Below are positions 8,636-15,865 of a stretch of 22,356 nt of DNA, in pieces; position 1 is the first letter of the stretch; every line of letters begins with the position of its first letter. The notes beneath the pieces were generated by a model that was not told the DNA's origin, ran no database searches, and was given only the letters and a program-made list of their open reading frames with translations. This DNA is from Candidatus Eiseniibacteriota bacterium (GTDB taxonomy: Bacteria > Eisenbacteria > RBG-16-71-46 > JAGVPR01): contig JAGVPR010000150.1 in NCBI GenBank assembly GCA_020052115.1, forward strand, positions 1-22,356, in the 5' to 3' direction. The position numbers were made by a program, and so were the translations under genes.

Positions 8636-10176
8636 AACGAACGCTCGCGCAGGCCATGGTGATACTGGCAGCCACGGCGCTGGCCGGGCTCGTGCTCTTC
8701 GCCGGCTGCGATGTGGATCCGGGAAAGCCCCATGGGAACCTCCCTCCCGAGACGTTCCTGTTTATTCAGGCTGACTCCTCGGCCGTTGACACGACGAACT
8801 ACCGGGAGGTCGTCTACTGGTGGGGCAGCGACCCGGACGGTGAGGTCGTGGCCTATGCGTACCACTGGACGGGCGCTTGGCGGGCGCCGGCCGATTCCGC
8901 GCGCTGGGACGTGGACACCACCTGGGTGCTGACGACGGCGACCCGGGACAGTTTCGTGGTCCCGACCGGGGGCGTTTACAACACGAGCGTCTTCGAGGTC
9001 CGCGCGATTGATAACACGGGCGCGTATGATCCGACGCCCGAGAGCCAGTTCTTCAAGCACGAGAACTCGCTCCCTGAGGTTTACTGGAAGACGAGCCCTC
9101 CGCTGCCGACGGTATCGCTCCCGGCTGTGACGTTCGCCTGGGGGGGAAGCGACCCCGACGGTTACCGCACGATCTCGTTCTATCGCATCTGGCTCGAAGG
9201 CGAGGCGCCTTCCGAGGCTCGCATCGTCCGCGGCGACTCGGCCTACACGCTCGTCCCGGATGACTTCGCCGCGCGCATCGGCGAGAACACGGTCAACGTC
9301 CAGGCGGTGGACGAGGCGCTGGGCGAAAGCGCTGTCATCTCGCACAGCTGGACGGTGGAGGAGCCGGCGGGCCAGGTGTTGCTCATTGACGCGGTCCGAA
9401 ACGGATTCGATCCGGACGGAGCCGCTGAAGAGTTCGATCAGTTCTACCGGGCTCAGCTCGACACCACCTTCGGCGCGGGCAACTACTACGTGCTCGACCT
9501 GGAACAGCGCGGGTTCAGGACCGCGGCCGAGGTCGGGCCGACGATGAGCCTGTTCCCGGTCGTCCTTTGGTACACGAGCTGGTACACGGGCACCTCCGCG
9601 ACCACGGCGAGGCTGGCGGCGTCTCAGTTCTCGACCGCTGCATCCGGAATCCGCAGCTACGTTCTCGACTACGGCGGCTCGATCTTGGTCACGTCCATGG
9701 CCGCGATCGGCGGCTCGGGCGGGATCAGCGACGCGGTGGCGCACGAGGTCTTCGGGATCGAGAGCCTCTACGCCGACAGCCTGGGCTCGACCGACCTGGT
9801 CGTCCGAAATGGGTCCGTCTTCCGTGCCGACCCCACGGCCGGGTGGGCCGACAGCCTGAGAGCCCGGAGCTCCCTCGGAGGCACGATCACCGGCCTGGGG
9901 ATTCGTTACGGCGTGGACTTCTTCGCGCCTTCCATCTCCTCCACGCCGCTCTATTTCCTTCCGCCTCACACCCTGGACAGCCGCAATAGGATCTTCCAGG
10001 AGACCGACTACTACGCCGGCATCCTCAACGAGCCGGCCTCTGGCGGCCGGGCGCTGCTCCTGAGCTTCCCCATCGCGCGGGCAGACGGTCTCGGGAATGG
10101 GGGCCAGCAGCTCCGCCGGCAGCTCACCTACCTCGCTGGCGGGTCTCGCACCCCGTCGTACCTCCCCGGGCGCTGA
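8632..10176 (+). CDS. Large lipoprotein with two Ig-like modules and a possible glutamine-amidotransferase-like C-terminal domain
   Basis: 514 residues from the GTG at 8632, again in a GTGA overlap with the preceding stop. Starting there gives a clean lipoprotein signal peptide ending LVLFAGC with Cys26; the in-frame start at 8305 lies inside the previous gene and is rejected. Two similar modules follow, marked by WWGSDPDGEVVAY (about 63) and WGGSDPDGYRTISF (about 170), both looking like Ig or fibronectin folds. From about 246 onward the sequence (LLIDAVRNGFDPDG, FPVVLWYTSWYTG, YVLDYGGSILVTSMAAIGG, HEVFGIESLY) has the alternating beta/alpha feel of a class I glutamine-amidotransferase-like domain, seen in several FCB-group surface proteins. 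I could not identify catalytic residues, so it may be a binding domain. It is the last gene of the operon, with no strong intrinsic terminator after it. Confidence 0.78.
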   Translation: MKRTLAQAMVILAATALAGLVLFAGCDVDPGKPHGNLPPETFLFIQADSSAVDTTNYREVVYWWGSDPDGEVVAYAYHWTGAWRAPADSARWDVDTTWVLTTATRDSFVVPTGGVYNTSVFEVRAIDNTGAYDPTPESQFFKHENSLPEVYWKTSPPLPTVSLPAVTFAWGGSDPDGYRTISFYRIWLEGEAPSEARIVRGDSAYTLVPDDFAARIGENTVNVQAVDEALGESAVISHSWTVEEPAGQVLLIDAVRNGFDPDGAAEEFDQFYRAQLDTTFGAGNYYVLDLEQRGFRTAAEVGPTMSLFPVVLWYTSWYTGTSATTARLAASQFSTAASGIRSYVLDYGGSILVTSMAAIGGSGGISDAVAHEVFGIESLYADSLGSTDLVVRNGSVFRADPTAGWADSLRARSSLGGTITGLGIRYGVDFFAPSISSTPLYFLPPHTLDSRNRIFQETDYYAGILNEPASGGRALLLSFPIARADGLGNGGQQLRRQLTYLAGGSRTPSYLPGR

Positions 10177-10228
10177 GCGTCACCCCTCCGGTTTTCCAAG
10201 CGCTTACAAGGCCCTTACGAGCCCCACC

Positions 10229-10257
10229 TTGAACTCCCGAGCCATTTGTGATAAAAT
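10229..10257 (+). promoter_or_regulatory. Strong putative promoter with extended -10
   Basis: TTGAAC (10229-10234), exactly 17 bases, then TAAAAT (10252-10257), directly preceded by TGA so that the -10 is of the extended TGn type. Each hexamer is close to the vegetative consensus. It stands in an AT-rich island inside the 277-base gap before the OB-fold protein gene. Transcription would start near 10264, giving a leader of about 190 bases. Confidence 0.7.
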
Positions 10258-10453
10258 GATTTGCGATCGGTCTTGTACCGGCAACCGGCCCCAGAGTCTG
10301 CCGGGCAGCGCGGCGTCGCCGGCCCCGGCGCTCTGGCGCGTTCCAGCATCCGGACGTGCCTTCAGGAGGTGAGGCGGCGGCGCGACGTTCCCTGGGTCTA
10401 TCGCATCGGGCTCCAAGACAAACGGTCGGACAACATCGGAGGGTCAATCCGTG
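10258..10453 (+). promoter_or_regulatory. Long structured 5' leader of unknown type
   Basis: The space between the promoter and the start codon of the OB-fold protein holds no gene. It contains a hairpin at 10291-10336 (CCAGAG pairs with CTCTGG and, after a small internal loop, GCCGGG pairs with CCCGGC). It also contains a full anti-16S match AGGAGGTGA at 10364-10372 with no start codon at a usable distance. The working ribosome site is GGAGGG at 10438-10443. I do not recognise a known riboswitch class. Confidence 0.4.
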
Positions 10454-12442
10454 ATGAGAATGGCTCGCTACGCAATCCCGGGAGCGCTCCTGCTGACGCT
10501 CGCGTTCTTCGCGGCGCCGGCGAATGCGCAGCCTGAGTACAGCATTTGGCAGATCGAGTTGGGCAGCGGCACCACCATCCCCAACGGGACTGTCGTCAAG
10601 ACAGACAGCGTCGTCGTCACCGGGCTCACCTTCAACGGCTTCTATTGTCAGGAGCCGGACACGGCTGTCGCCCCCACCGGCACCGGCTGGTTCACGCGGT
10701 CTCGCCGTGAGTTCTCGGGCATCTGGGTGTTCACCAGCACGAGCCCCGGCGGCTACGGCGTCACCGCCGTTGGCGATTTCGTCACGGTGACCGGTCCGCT
10801 CAATGAGTATTTCGGCTGGACCGAGCTCGACTTCACCCAGGCCGGAGCGCACAGCATCGTCAAGCACTCGACCGTCGCCCCGATCGCGCCGATGACCGCG
10901 AAGATAGATGAGGTCAACACGGTGTCGCTCACGGGCGAGAACTGGGAGAATGTCTTCGTCCGCGTGGACAACGAAGATCCGACGCTGCACGCCATCGCCA
11001 CGCTCATTTCGCCCGGCAGCAACTGGCGCCTCTACAACGACTTCGGCCCGGACACCCTGACCGTCACCAACCAGCTCGGCAGCCACGAATTCCCGCCGGT
11101 CGGCTCGACGGTGGCCTTCATCCAGGGTCCGATGCGCTACCACTTCTCCGAGTTCAAGGTCGCCCCGCGGAACAATGCCGACATCGGCTACATCGGACCG
11201 CCAAACCTCGCCTCGGCCTGGGCGGTCAGCGGCACCGGCATTGACGTCCTCATGAGCCGTGACGTGACGCAGGCCTCCGCCGAGGATGAGCTCAACTACG
11301 AGCTGCTGAACTCCGGCGGCGCGATCCTCTTGGCGACCCGCGATGCGACGAACCACGCCAAGGTCCACCTGACGACGGCCGCCCAGACGGACGGGTTCGC
11401 CGAGACGATCCAGGTGAGCGACCTGGTCAGCGACGGCGTGGGCGGCGCGACGATGCTGGCGCCTCAGGCGTTCAACTTCCGCGCCGGCATCACGCCGATC
11501 ACCCAGATCCAGACGGTCGCGAACCCCGCGGTGCAGGATTCGTCTTCGCTCGTCGGCGCCATCGTGACCGTCCGCGGCCGCGTGACCTCGCCGAGCGCGG
11601 TGAACTCGAACAACACCTTCTTCATCCAGCAGGGCGCCGGGCAGTATCGCGGCATCTACGTCGCGAACCAGGCGTTCAACGTCGCCACCGGCGACTCGAT
11701 CCAGATTTCGGGCCGCGTCTCCGAGTACTTCTTCCAGACGGAGATCGGCTACGCCGGCTTCGACGACATGCGCGTCCTCGCGACGGGCCTCACGCCGGTC
11801 GCCACGACGGTCCCGATCGCGAGCATGAAGTACAACAACAAGGGCACCACCGAGCCGTACGAGGGTCAGCTCGTGAAGGTCGTCAATGCGACCGTTGACT
11901 CGACGCTCGGCGGAGTGGTCTTCGGCGAGTGGTCTCTGATCGGCGCTCCCGGCGACACGGCCGCCATGGACATCACCACGCGCGGCTCGACGCCGAACGT
12001 GACATACGACCCGTGCCCCGGCGACGTCATTGATGTCACGGGCGCGGTGCGCTACACGTTCAGCGAGTTCCGCATGCTGCCGCGGAACGACGCCGACATC
12101 ACGATCCACTCGATCAACCCGATCTGCACGGTCGGCGCTCCGGACCCGTTCGCCGGGCTCCCGTCGCCGCGCCTGCGGCCGAACTTCCCGAACCCCTTCA
12201 ACCCGCTCACAACGATCCGCTTCGAGGTGCCGTCTGCGACGCAGGTGACCCTCGAGGTGTACAACGTGGCGGGCGCGCTCGTCCGGACGCTCATGTCGAG
12301 CGAGCGGATGGATCGCGGAAGCTGGGTCGTTCCTTGGGACGGCACGGATGATGGCGGCCTTGGCGTGCCCAGCGGCGCGTACTTCGCGCGCCTCAAGACC
12401 GCCGCCGGCGTCTCCACGCAGAAGATGATGCTTCTGAAGTAG
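10454..12442 (+). CDS. Secreted protein with repeated OB-fold-like modules and type-IX-like C-terminal sorting domain
   Basis: 662 residues from ATG 10454; GTG 10451 and ATG 10460 are alternatives, and GGAGGG at 10438-10443 serves the first two well. The signal peptide is clear (LLLTLAFFAAPANA, cleavage before QPEY). Two parts of the protein repeat the same OB-fold-like arrangement: about 35-235 ends in MRYHFSEFKVAPRNNADI and about 350-550 ends in VRYTFSEFRMLPRNDADI. Each also has a GDFVTVTGPLNEYFGWTELD or GDSIQISGRVSEYFFQTEI strand. The middle (about 250-345) resembles an SbsA/Big-like Ig domain. The last 90 residues are a textbook sorting domain (NFPNPFNPLTTIRF, VPWDGTDDGG, VPSGAYFARL, KMMLLK). 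Similar OB modules accompany extracellular nucleases, but no nuclease domain is present here. It is probably displayed on or released from the cell surface. It is monocistronic, with its own promoter and terminator. Confidence 0.85.
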   Translation: MRMARYAIPGALLLTLAFFAAPANAQPEYSIWQIELGSGTTIPNGTVVKTDSVVVTGLTFNGFYCQEPDTAVAPTGTGWFTRSRREFSGIWVFTSTSPGGYGVTAVGDFVTVTGPLNEYFGWTELDFTQAGAHSIVKHSTVAPIAPMTAKIDEVNTVSLTGENWENVFVRVDNEDPTLHAIATLISPGSNWRLYNDFGPDTLTVTNQLGSHEFPPVGSTVAFIQGPMRYHFSEFKVAPRNNADIGYIGPPNLASAWAVSGTGIDVLMSRDVTQASAEDELNYELLNSGGAILLATRDATNHAKVHLTTAAQTDGFAETIQVSDLVSDGVGGATMLAPQAFNFRAGITPITQIQTVANPAVQDSSSLVGAIVTVRGRVTSPSAVNSNNTFFIQQGAGQYRGIYVANQAFNVATGDSIQISGRVSEYFFQTEIGYAGFDDMRVLATGLTPVATTVPIASMKYNNKGTTEPYEGQLVKVVNATVDSTLGGVVFGEWSLIGAPGDTAAMDITTRGSTPNVTYDPCPGDVIDVTGAVRYTFSEFRMLPRNDADITIHSINPICTVGAPDPFAGLPSPRLRPNFPNPFNPLTTIRFEVPSATQVTLEVYNVAGALVRTLMSSERMDRGSWVVPWDGTDDGGLGVPSGAYFARLKTAAGVSTQKMMLLK

Positions 12443-12469
12443 TCAAGAGAGGACGCTCGAAGGTCCTAT

Positions 12470-12506
12470 GCGGCCCGCGGGGAAACCCGCGGGTCGCTCT
12501 CTTTTT
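12470..12506 (+). terminator. Intrinsic terminator of the OB-fold protein gene
   Basis: A 12-base-pair GC-rich stem (12470-12481 with 12486-12497, one G-U wobble) closes a GAAA tetraloop and is followed by TCTCTTTTT at 12498-12506. It lies 27 bases after the stop codon. The opposite strand has no T-run after the stem, so it acts mainly rightward. Confidence 0.9.
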
Positions 12507-12516
12507 GGAGCGGGGC

Positions 12517-12759
12517 TCAGGGCTCCGGGTTCGGCAGGCGAGCCTCGAGGAACGTCTTCAGGCGCTCCTTGAGCTCATCCGGTATCTCCCCGTACTCGAG
12601 ACGCGCGTACAGATCCACCGTCCTCCGGGTGCTGTCGAGAAACCGGCGGCAGGGCGCGCAATGGCCCATGTGCTTCTCGAATTCGGCCCGGACGGCCGTC
12701 TCCAACTCGCCGTCAATGTAGTCGGAGAGGAAGTCGACCATCTCTTTACATCGAATCAT
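12517..12759 (-). CDS. Zinc-finger anti-sigma factor, short soluble type
   Basis: 80 residues. HMGHCAPC holds the zinc anti-sigma (ZAS) motif H-x3-C-x2-C with His30, Cys34 and Cys37; Cys4 near the N-terminus or His33 could complete the site. ZAS proteins bind and silence their cognate ECF sigma factor, and some respond to redox change. No transmembrane segment follows the finger: the protein ends in a short charged helix (ELKERLKTFLEARL). It should therefore be cytoplasmic, unlike the common membrane-bound form. The gene begins 18 bases after the sigma-factor stop and has GAGG six bases ahead of the ATG, so the pair is co-transcribed. The partnership with the adjacent sigma factor is inferred from position, which is the rule for this family. 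Confidence 0.88.
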   Translation of the reverse strand: MIRCKEMVDFLSDYIDGELETAVRAEFEKHMGHCAPCRRFLDSTRRTVDLYARLEYGEIPDELKERLKTFLEARLPNPEP

Positions 12760-12777
12760 GCGAACCTCGCCCGGCGC

Positions 12778-13371
12778 TCAGCCGACCTTCTCGAAGTATT
12801 CGGCGAGACGCTTCCGCAGGAAGAGCCTGGCCCGATGCAGTCGTGACTTCACGGCCGCCAACGACAAGTCGAGGATATCCGCAATCTCCTGGTTCGACAG
12901 GCCCTCGAGATCCTTGAGGACGAACACGACGCGGTAGTCCGCCGGAAGCTCCTCGATGGCCTGCTGCATTTCACGGCGCGCCTCGTCGGTCAGGAGGACC
13001 TCGTCGGGCCGCTCGGACCAATCGGCTGTGAGCTGAGCGGACATCGCCTCCGCCGCCCCCATCGTGGGGAGCACGTCATCCAGCGAGACGTATCGGCTGC
13101 GCTTGTCGCGCGCGATCTTCTGGTAGGCTGCGTTCACCGCGATCCGGTAGATCCAGGACGAGAGCTGCGAGCGGCCCTCGAATGTGTGGATCTTGGAGTA
13201 GATCTTGAGGAAAACTTCCTGCAGGACATCTTCGGCGTCCGTCGGATCACCGGTGATCTTGTAGGCCAGGCGGTAGATCTTGTTCTGATAGCGGTTCACG
13301 AGCTCCAGGAATGCGCCCTTGTCGCCCCCGCGGAGCTCCTGCACGAGGATATCGTCGGTTCTCAAGCTCAT
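12778..13371 (-). CDS. ECF-type RNA polymerase sigma factor
   Basis: 197 residues from the ATG at 13371. Region 2 shows FLELVNRYQNKIYRLAYKI, then DAEDVLQEVFLKIYSKIHTF and SSWIYRIAVNAAYQKIARDK. Region 4 shows LPADYRVVFVLKDLEGLSNQ, then EIADILDLSLAAVKSRLHRA, the DNA-contacting helix-turn-helix for the -35 element. A longer linker (about 100-125) joins them. Earlier in-frame ATGs at 13407 and 13380 exist. I prefer 13371 because a promoter with -10 TATCAT at 13379-13384 would start transcription at about that base and because the protein then begins like ordinary ECF factors (MSLRTDDILVQEL). It directs polymerase to a stress- or envelope-related regulon. A zinc anti-sigma factor follows, and a secreted protease is transcribed divergently. 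Confidence 0.92.
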   Translation of the reverse strand: MSLRTDDILVQELRGGDKGAFLELVNRYQNKIYRLAYKITGDPTDAEDVLQEVFLKIYSKIHTFEGRSQLSSWIYRIAVNAAYQKIARDKRSRYVSLDDVLPTMGAAEAMSAQLTADWSERPDEVLLTDEARREMQQAIEELPADYRVVFVLKDLEGLSNQEIADILDLSLAAVKSRLHRARLFLRKRLAEYFEKVG

Positions 13372-13378
13372 CGCCTCC

Positions 13379-13407
13379 ATGATACTCGCCCGCCCCGCGG
13401 CATTCAA
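13379..13407 (-). promoter_or_regulatory. Putative promoter of the sigma/anti-sigma operon
   Basis: On the minus strand TTGAAT (13407-13402), 17 bases and TATCAT (13384-13379). The predicted start point falls at about 13373-13371, on the A of the chosen ATG, so the message may be nearly leaderless. The -35 lies within a possible longer coding start, so the call depends on which start codon is used. Confidence 0.5.
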
Positions 13408-13432
13408 CGCCCTGGACCGGGAGGCGCCCCCG

Positions 13433-13462
13433 TTGACGCGGCGAGCCGTCTGCGGCTATCTT
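13433..13462 (+). promoter_or_regulatory. Putative promoter of the subtilisin-like protease gene
   Basis: TTGACG (13433-13438), 18 bases and TATCTT (13457-13462), about 49 bases before the ATG at 13511. It is back-to-back with the sigma-operon promoter: only 25 bases separate the two -35 elements. Confidence 0.5.
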
Positions 13463-13510
13463 CTTGCCGTGCGTCGCCCTTCCCATCGCGTCCTCGGAGG
13501 CCTGAATCCC

Positions 13511-15838
13511 ATGTCTCGATACGTCCTCGCGCTGCTGGCATCCAGCCTGCTTCTCCCCGCCGCCGCGACAGCGGCGGAGCCTCCAGTCCCGGCTTCCTCC
13601 GTTGAGGCTCCAGCCTCCTGGGTCTTCTTCGCCGATCACGGATCACCGGCGGCAAAGGCGTCGGCCGTGCGGGATGCCGAGCAGGCGTTGCTGCATCCGC
13701 GCCGGCTCGAGCGTCTGCGAAGGGTGAACCCCGGCGGGCCGTGGATCCAGGAGAACGACCTGGCGGTCGAGCGGCAGTACGTGAGCGCCGTGGAGGCACT
13801 GGGCGCCAGCGTGAGGCAGCGCTCGCGGTGGATGAACGCCGTGAGCGTCACGGCGTCACCGGCGGCGCTGGAGGCCATCGCCCGCCTTCCCTTCGTGCGC
13901 GAGGTCAGACGGGTGGCCGGCTGGACCCTCGATCGTCCCGAGACAACCGGTCCTTCCCCTGCCCCGGCACGTCCGTTCGAGGACACGCGCGCCCGGTTCT
14001 ACGGGCCGTCTATCACCCAGCTCGCCCTCATCCGCGCCGACGCGCTGCAGGATTCGGGCTACACCGGGGAGGGCATCATGATCGCGATGCTCGACTCCGG
14101 GTTCAAGAAGTCGCACCCCGCGTTCGCGACGACGAACCTCGTCGCCGAGCACGATTTCGTGAAGAACGACGGCAACACGGAGAATCAGCAAAACGACGAT
14201 ATTTCGCAGCACGGACATGGGACCGGGACGTGGGCCGTCGTCGGCGGCTACGCTCCGGGGAGTCTGATCGGCTTCGCGCCGTTCGCCGACTTCGTGCTCG
14301 CGAAGACCGAAGACGTGTTGCATGAGGCGCACATCGAAGAGGACAACTGGGTCGCGGCGGCCGAGTGGGCGGACAGCCTCGGCGCTTCCATCATCAGCGC
14401 CTCGTTGGCTTATCGCATCTTCGACGCCCCGCAGGCGAGCTATGACTACGGCGACCTGGACGGGCACACCACGATCGTCGCGCTCGGCGCGCGCGAGGCG
14501 ATCCGCCGCGGCATCGTCGTGGTCACGGCCATGGGGAACGAGGGGAACTTTCCGGAGACGCTCTGGTCCCCGGCCGACGCCGACAGCGCCGTCTCCGTCG
14601 GCGCCGTGGATTCGAACGGTCTGATCGCCAACTTTTCCTCGAACGGGCCGACGGCCGACGGACAGACGAAGCCGGAGGTCTGCGCGCTCGGCGTCTCGAC
14701 GATCTGGGCCGCCGCGCAGACGAACGGCTATGGCCCCGCGAGCGGCACGTCCCTCTCGACTCCGTGTGTCGGAGGCGGCGTCGCGCTCCTCCTCGAGGCG
14801 CACCCGACCTGGGCTCCCGGCAACGTGCTGGCCGCCCTCAGAGCATCGAGCGACCGGTCCGACATCCCGGACAACGCCTTCGGCTACGGCGTCCCCGACC
14901 TCGCACGGGCCTCCTACTTCGGCGGATCGCGGGCGCCGGCGCAGCGGCCCTGGCCGTTCGCCCTCGTCTCCCCCGCCGGCCAGACAGTGGATGGCTGTCG
15001 TCCCACGTTCGTCTGGCGCCGCTCGCGCTACGGATCGAGCGGCGCGGTGACGTACCGGCTCGAAGTGGACGATGATCCGCAGTTCACCTCGCCGTTCGTC
15101 GTGAGCGGGATCACGGATACGACCTACACGCCCGCCCAGGCGTTGCCCGTGAGCGGGCAGCTCTCCTGGCGAGTCACCGCCGTCGGTCCGAACGCGAAGG
15201 AGCGCGCGGCCTACTTCACCGAAACGGTCACGCTCAGGGGGGCGGCGCTCTCCGTAGGCCTCGAATCCCCGCCTGCCGGCGCGGCGCTCGCCGCGGTTCC
15301 TGAATTCCGCTGGCGCTTTCCGACGGGTGCGGACCGGGACTCGTCGCACTTCGCCCTGATCTATGCCACCAACGCCGCCCTGACCGGCGCTGTGCGGATC
15401 GAGGTCGGCAACGACACGACGTGCACGCCGGCCCTGCCGCTGCCCCTGGAGACGACGACGTATTACTGGAGGGTGGAGGCCACGGATCCGACGCAGTGCG
15501 GTTTCGGGACCTCTTCGGTGCGCTCGTTCTACTACCTGCCCGCGAATATCCCAGATGCGCCGCTCAGTGCGCCACAGCCGAACCCGTTCGGGCTCACAAC
15601 GCTGATCCCGATCGTCGTGCCGGGCTCCTCGAATGCGGTCAGGATCACGGTGGGCGTGTTCGACAGCGACGGCCGCCTCGTACGGATGCTCGTTGACGGC
15701 GACGTGACACCCGGTCCTCAGTATCTTCCGTGGGACGGCAGCGACGCCGACGGCCGTGATGTGCCGAGCGGCGTGTACTACGTCCGGCTGGAAAGCTCCA
15801 CGGGCAGCTTCGAGCAGAAGATCGTGCGGATCCGCTGA
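13511..15838 (+). CDS. Secreted S8 (subtilisin-like) serine protease with Ig/FN3-like modules and sorting domain
   Basis: 775 residues from ATG 13511, which has GGAGG at 13496-13500 and a good signal peptide (LALLASSLLLPAAATAA). The open frame upstream to 13319 antisenses the sigma gene and is rejected. Residues about 35-140 look like an inhibitor-type propeptide. The catalytic triad is complete: Asp195 in IAMLDSGF, His236 in QHGHGTGT, Ser414 in SGTSLSTP, with the oxyanion Asn343 in AMGNEGNF. Two fibronectin-like modules follow (FVWRRSRYG with YRLEVDDDPQF, then FRWRFPTGADRDSSHFALIY). The C-terminal domain has PNPFGLTTLIPI, LPWDGSDADGRDVPSGVYYV and EQKIVRIR, the type-IX-like sorting layout. 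It is probably an extracellular or surface-bound protease for nutrition or processing. It stands alone, divergent from the sigma/anti-sigma pair. Confidence 0.93.
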   Translation: MSRYVLALLASSLLLPAAATAAEPPVPASSVEAPASWVFFADHGSPAAKASAVRDAEQALLHPRRLERLRRVNPGGPWIQENDLAVERQYVSAVEALGASVRQRSRWMNAVSVTASPAALEAIARLPFVREVRRVAGWTLDRPETTGPSPAPARPFEDTRARFYGPSITQLALIRADALQDSGYTGEGIMIAMLDSGFKKSHPAFATTNLVAEHDFVKNDGNTENQQNDDISQHGHGTGTWAVVGGYAPGSLIGFAPFADFVLAKTEDVLHEAHIEEDNWVAAAEWADSLGASIISASLAYRIFDAPQASYDYGDLDGHTTIVALGAREAIRRGIVVVTAMGNEGNFPETLWSPADADSAVSVGAVDSNGLIANFSSNGPTADGQTKPEVCALGVSTIWAAAQTNGYGPASGTSLSTPCVGGGVALLLEAHPTWAPGNVLAALRASSDRSDIPDNAFGYGVPDLARASYFGGSRAPAQRPWPFALVSPAGQTVDGCRPTFVWRRSRYGSSGAVTYRLEVDDDPQFTSPFVVSGITDTTYTPAQALPVSGQLSWRVTAVGPNAKERAAYFTETVTLRGAALSVGLESPPAGAALAAVPEFRWRFPTGADRDSSHFALIYATNAALTGAVRIEVGNDTTCTPALPLPLETTTYYWRVEATDPTQCGFGTSSVRSFYYLPANIPDAPLSAPQPNPFGLTTLIPIVVPGSSNAVRITVGVFDSDGRLVRMLVDGDVTPGPQYLPWDGSDADGRDVPSGVYYVRLESSTGSFEQKIVRIR

Positions 15839-15865
15839 CGGGGTCCTCAGGGCGGAAGGTTCAGA

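Noticed and set aside
9139..9146. Run of seven G inside the lipoprotein gene as a possible phase-variable tract
   Set aside because: The run encodes Trp-Gly-Gly within a duplicated WGGSDPDG motif, the frame is intact, and seven G is unremarkable in DNA this rich in GC.
10124..12109. Minus-strand open frame of 661 codons opposite the OB-fold protein
   Set aside because: Antisense to a gene with a signal peptide, repeats and a sorting domain; composition typical of a shadow (Arg/Asp/His-rich).
13856..15349. Minus-strand open frame of 497 codons opposite the protease
   Set aside because: Shadow of a subtilase with a complete catalytic triad.
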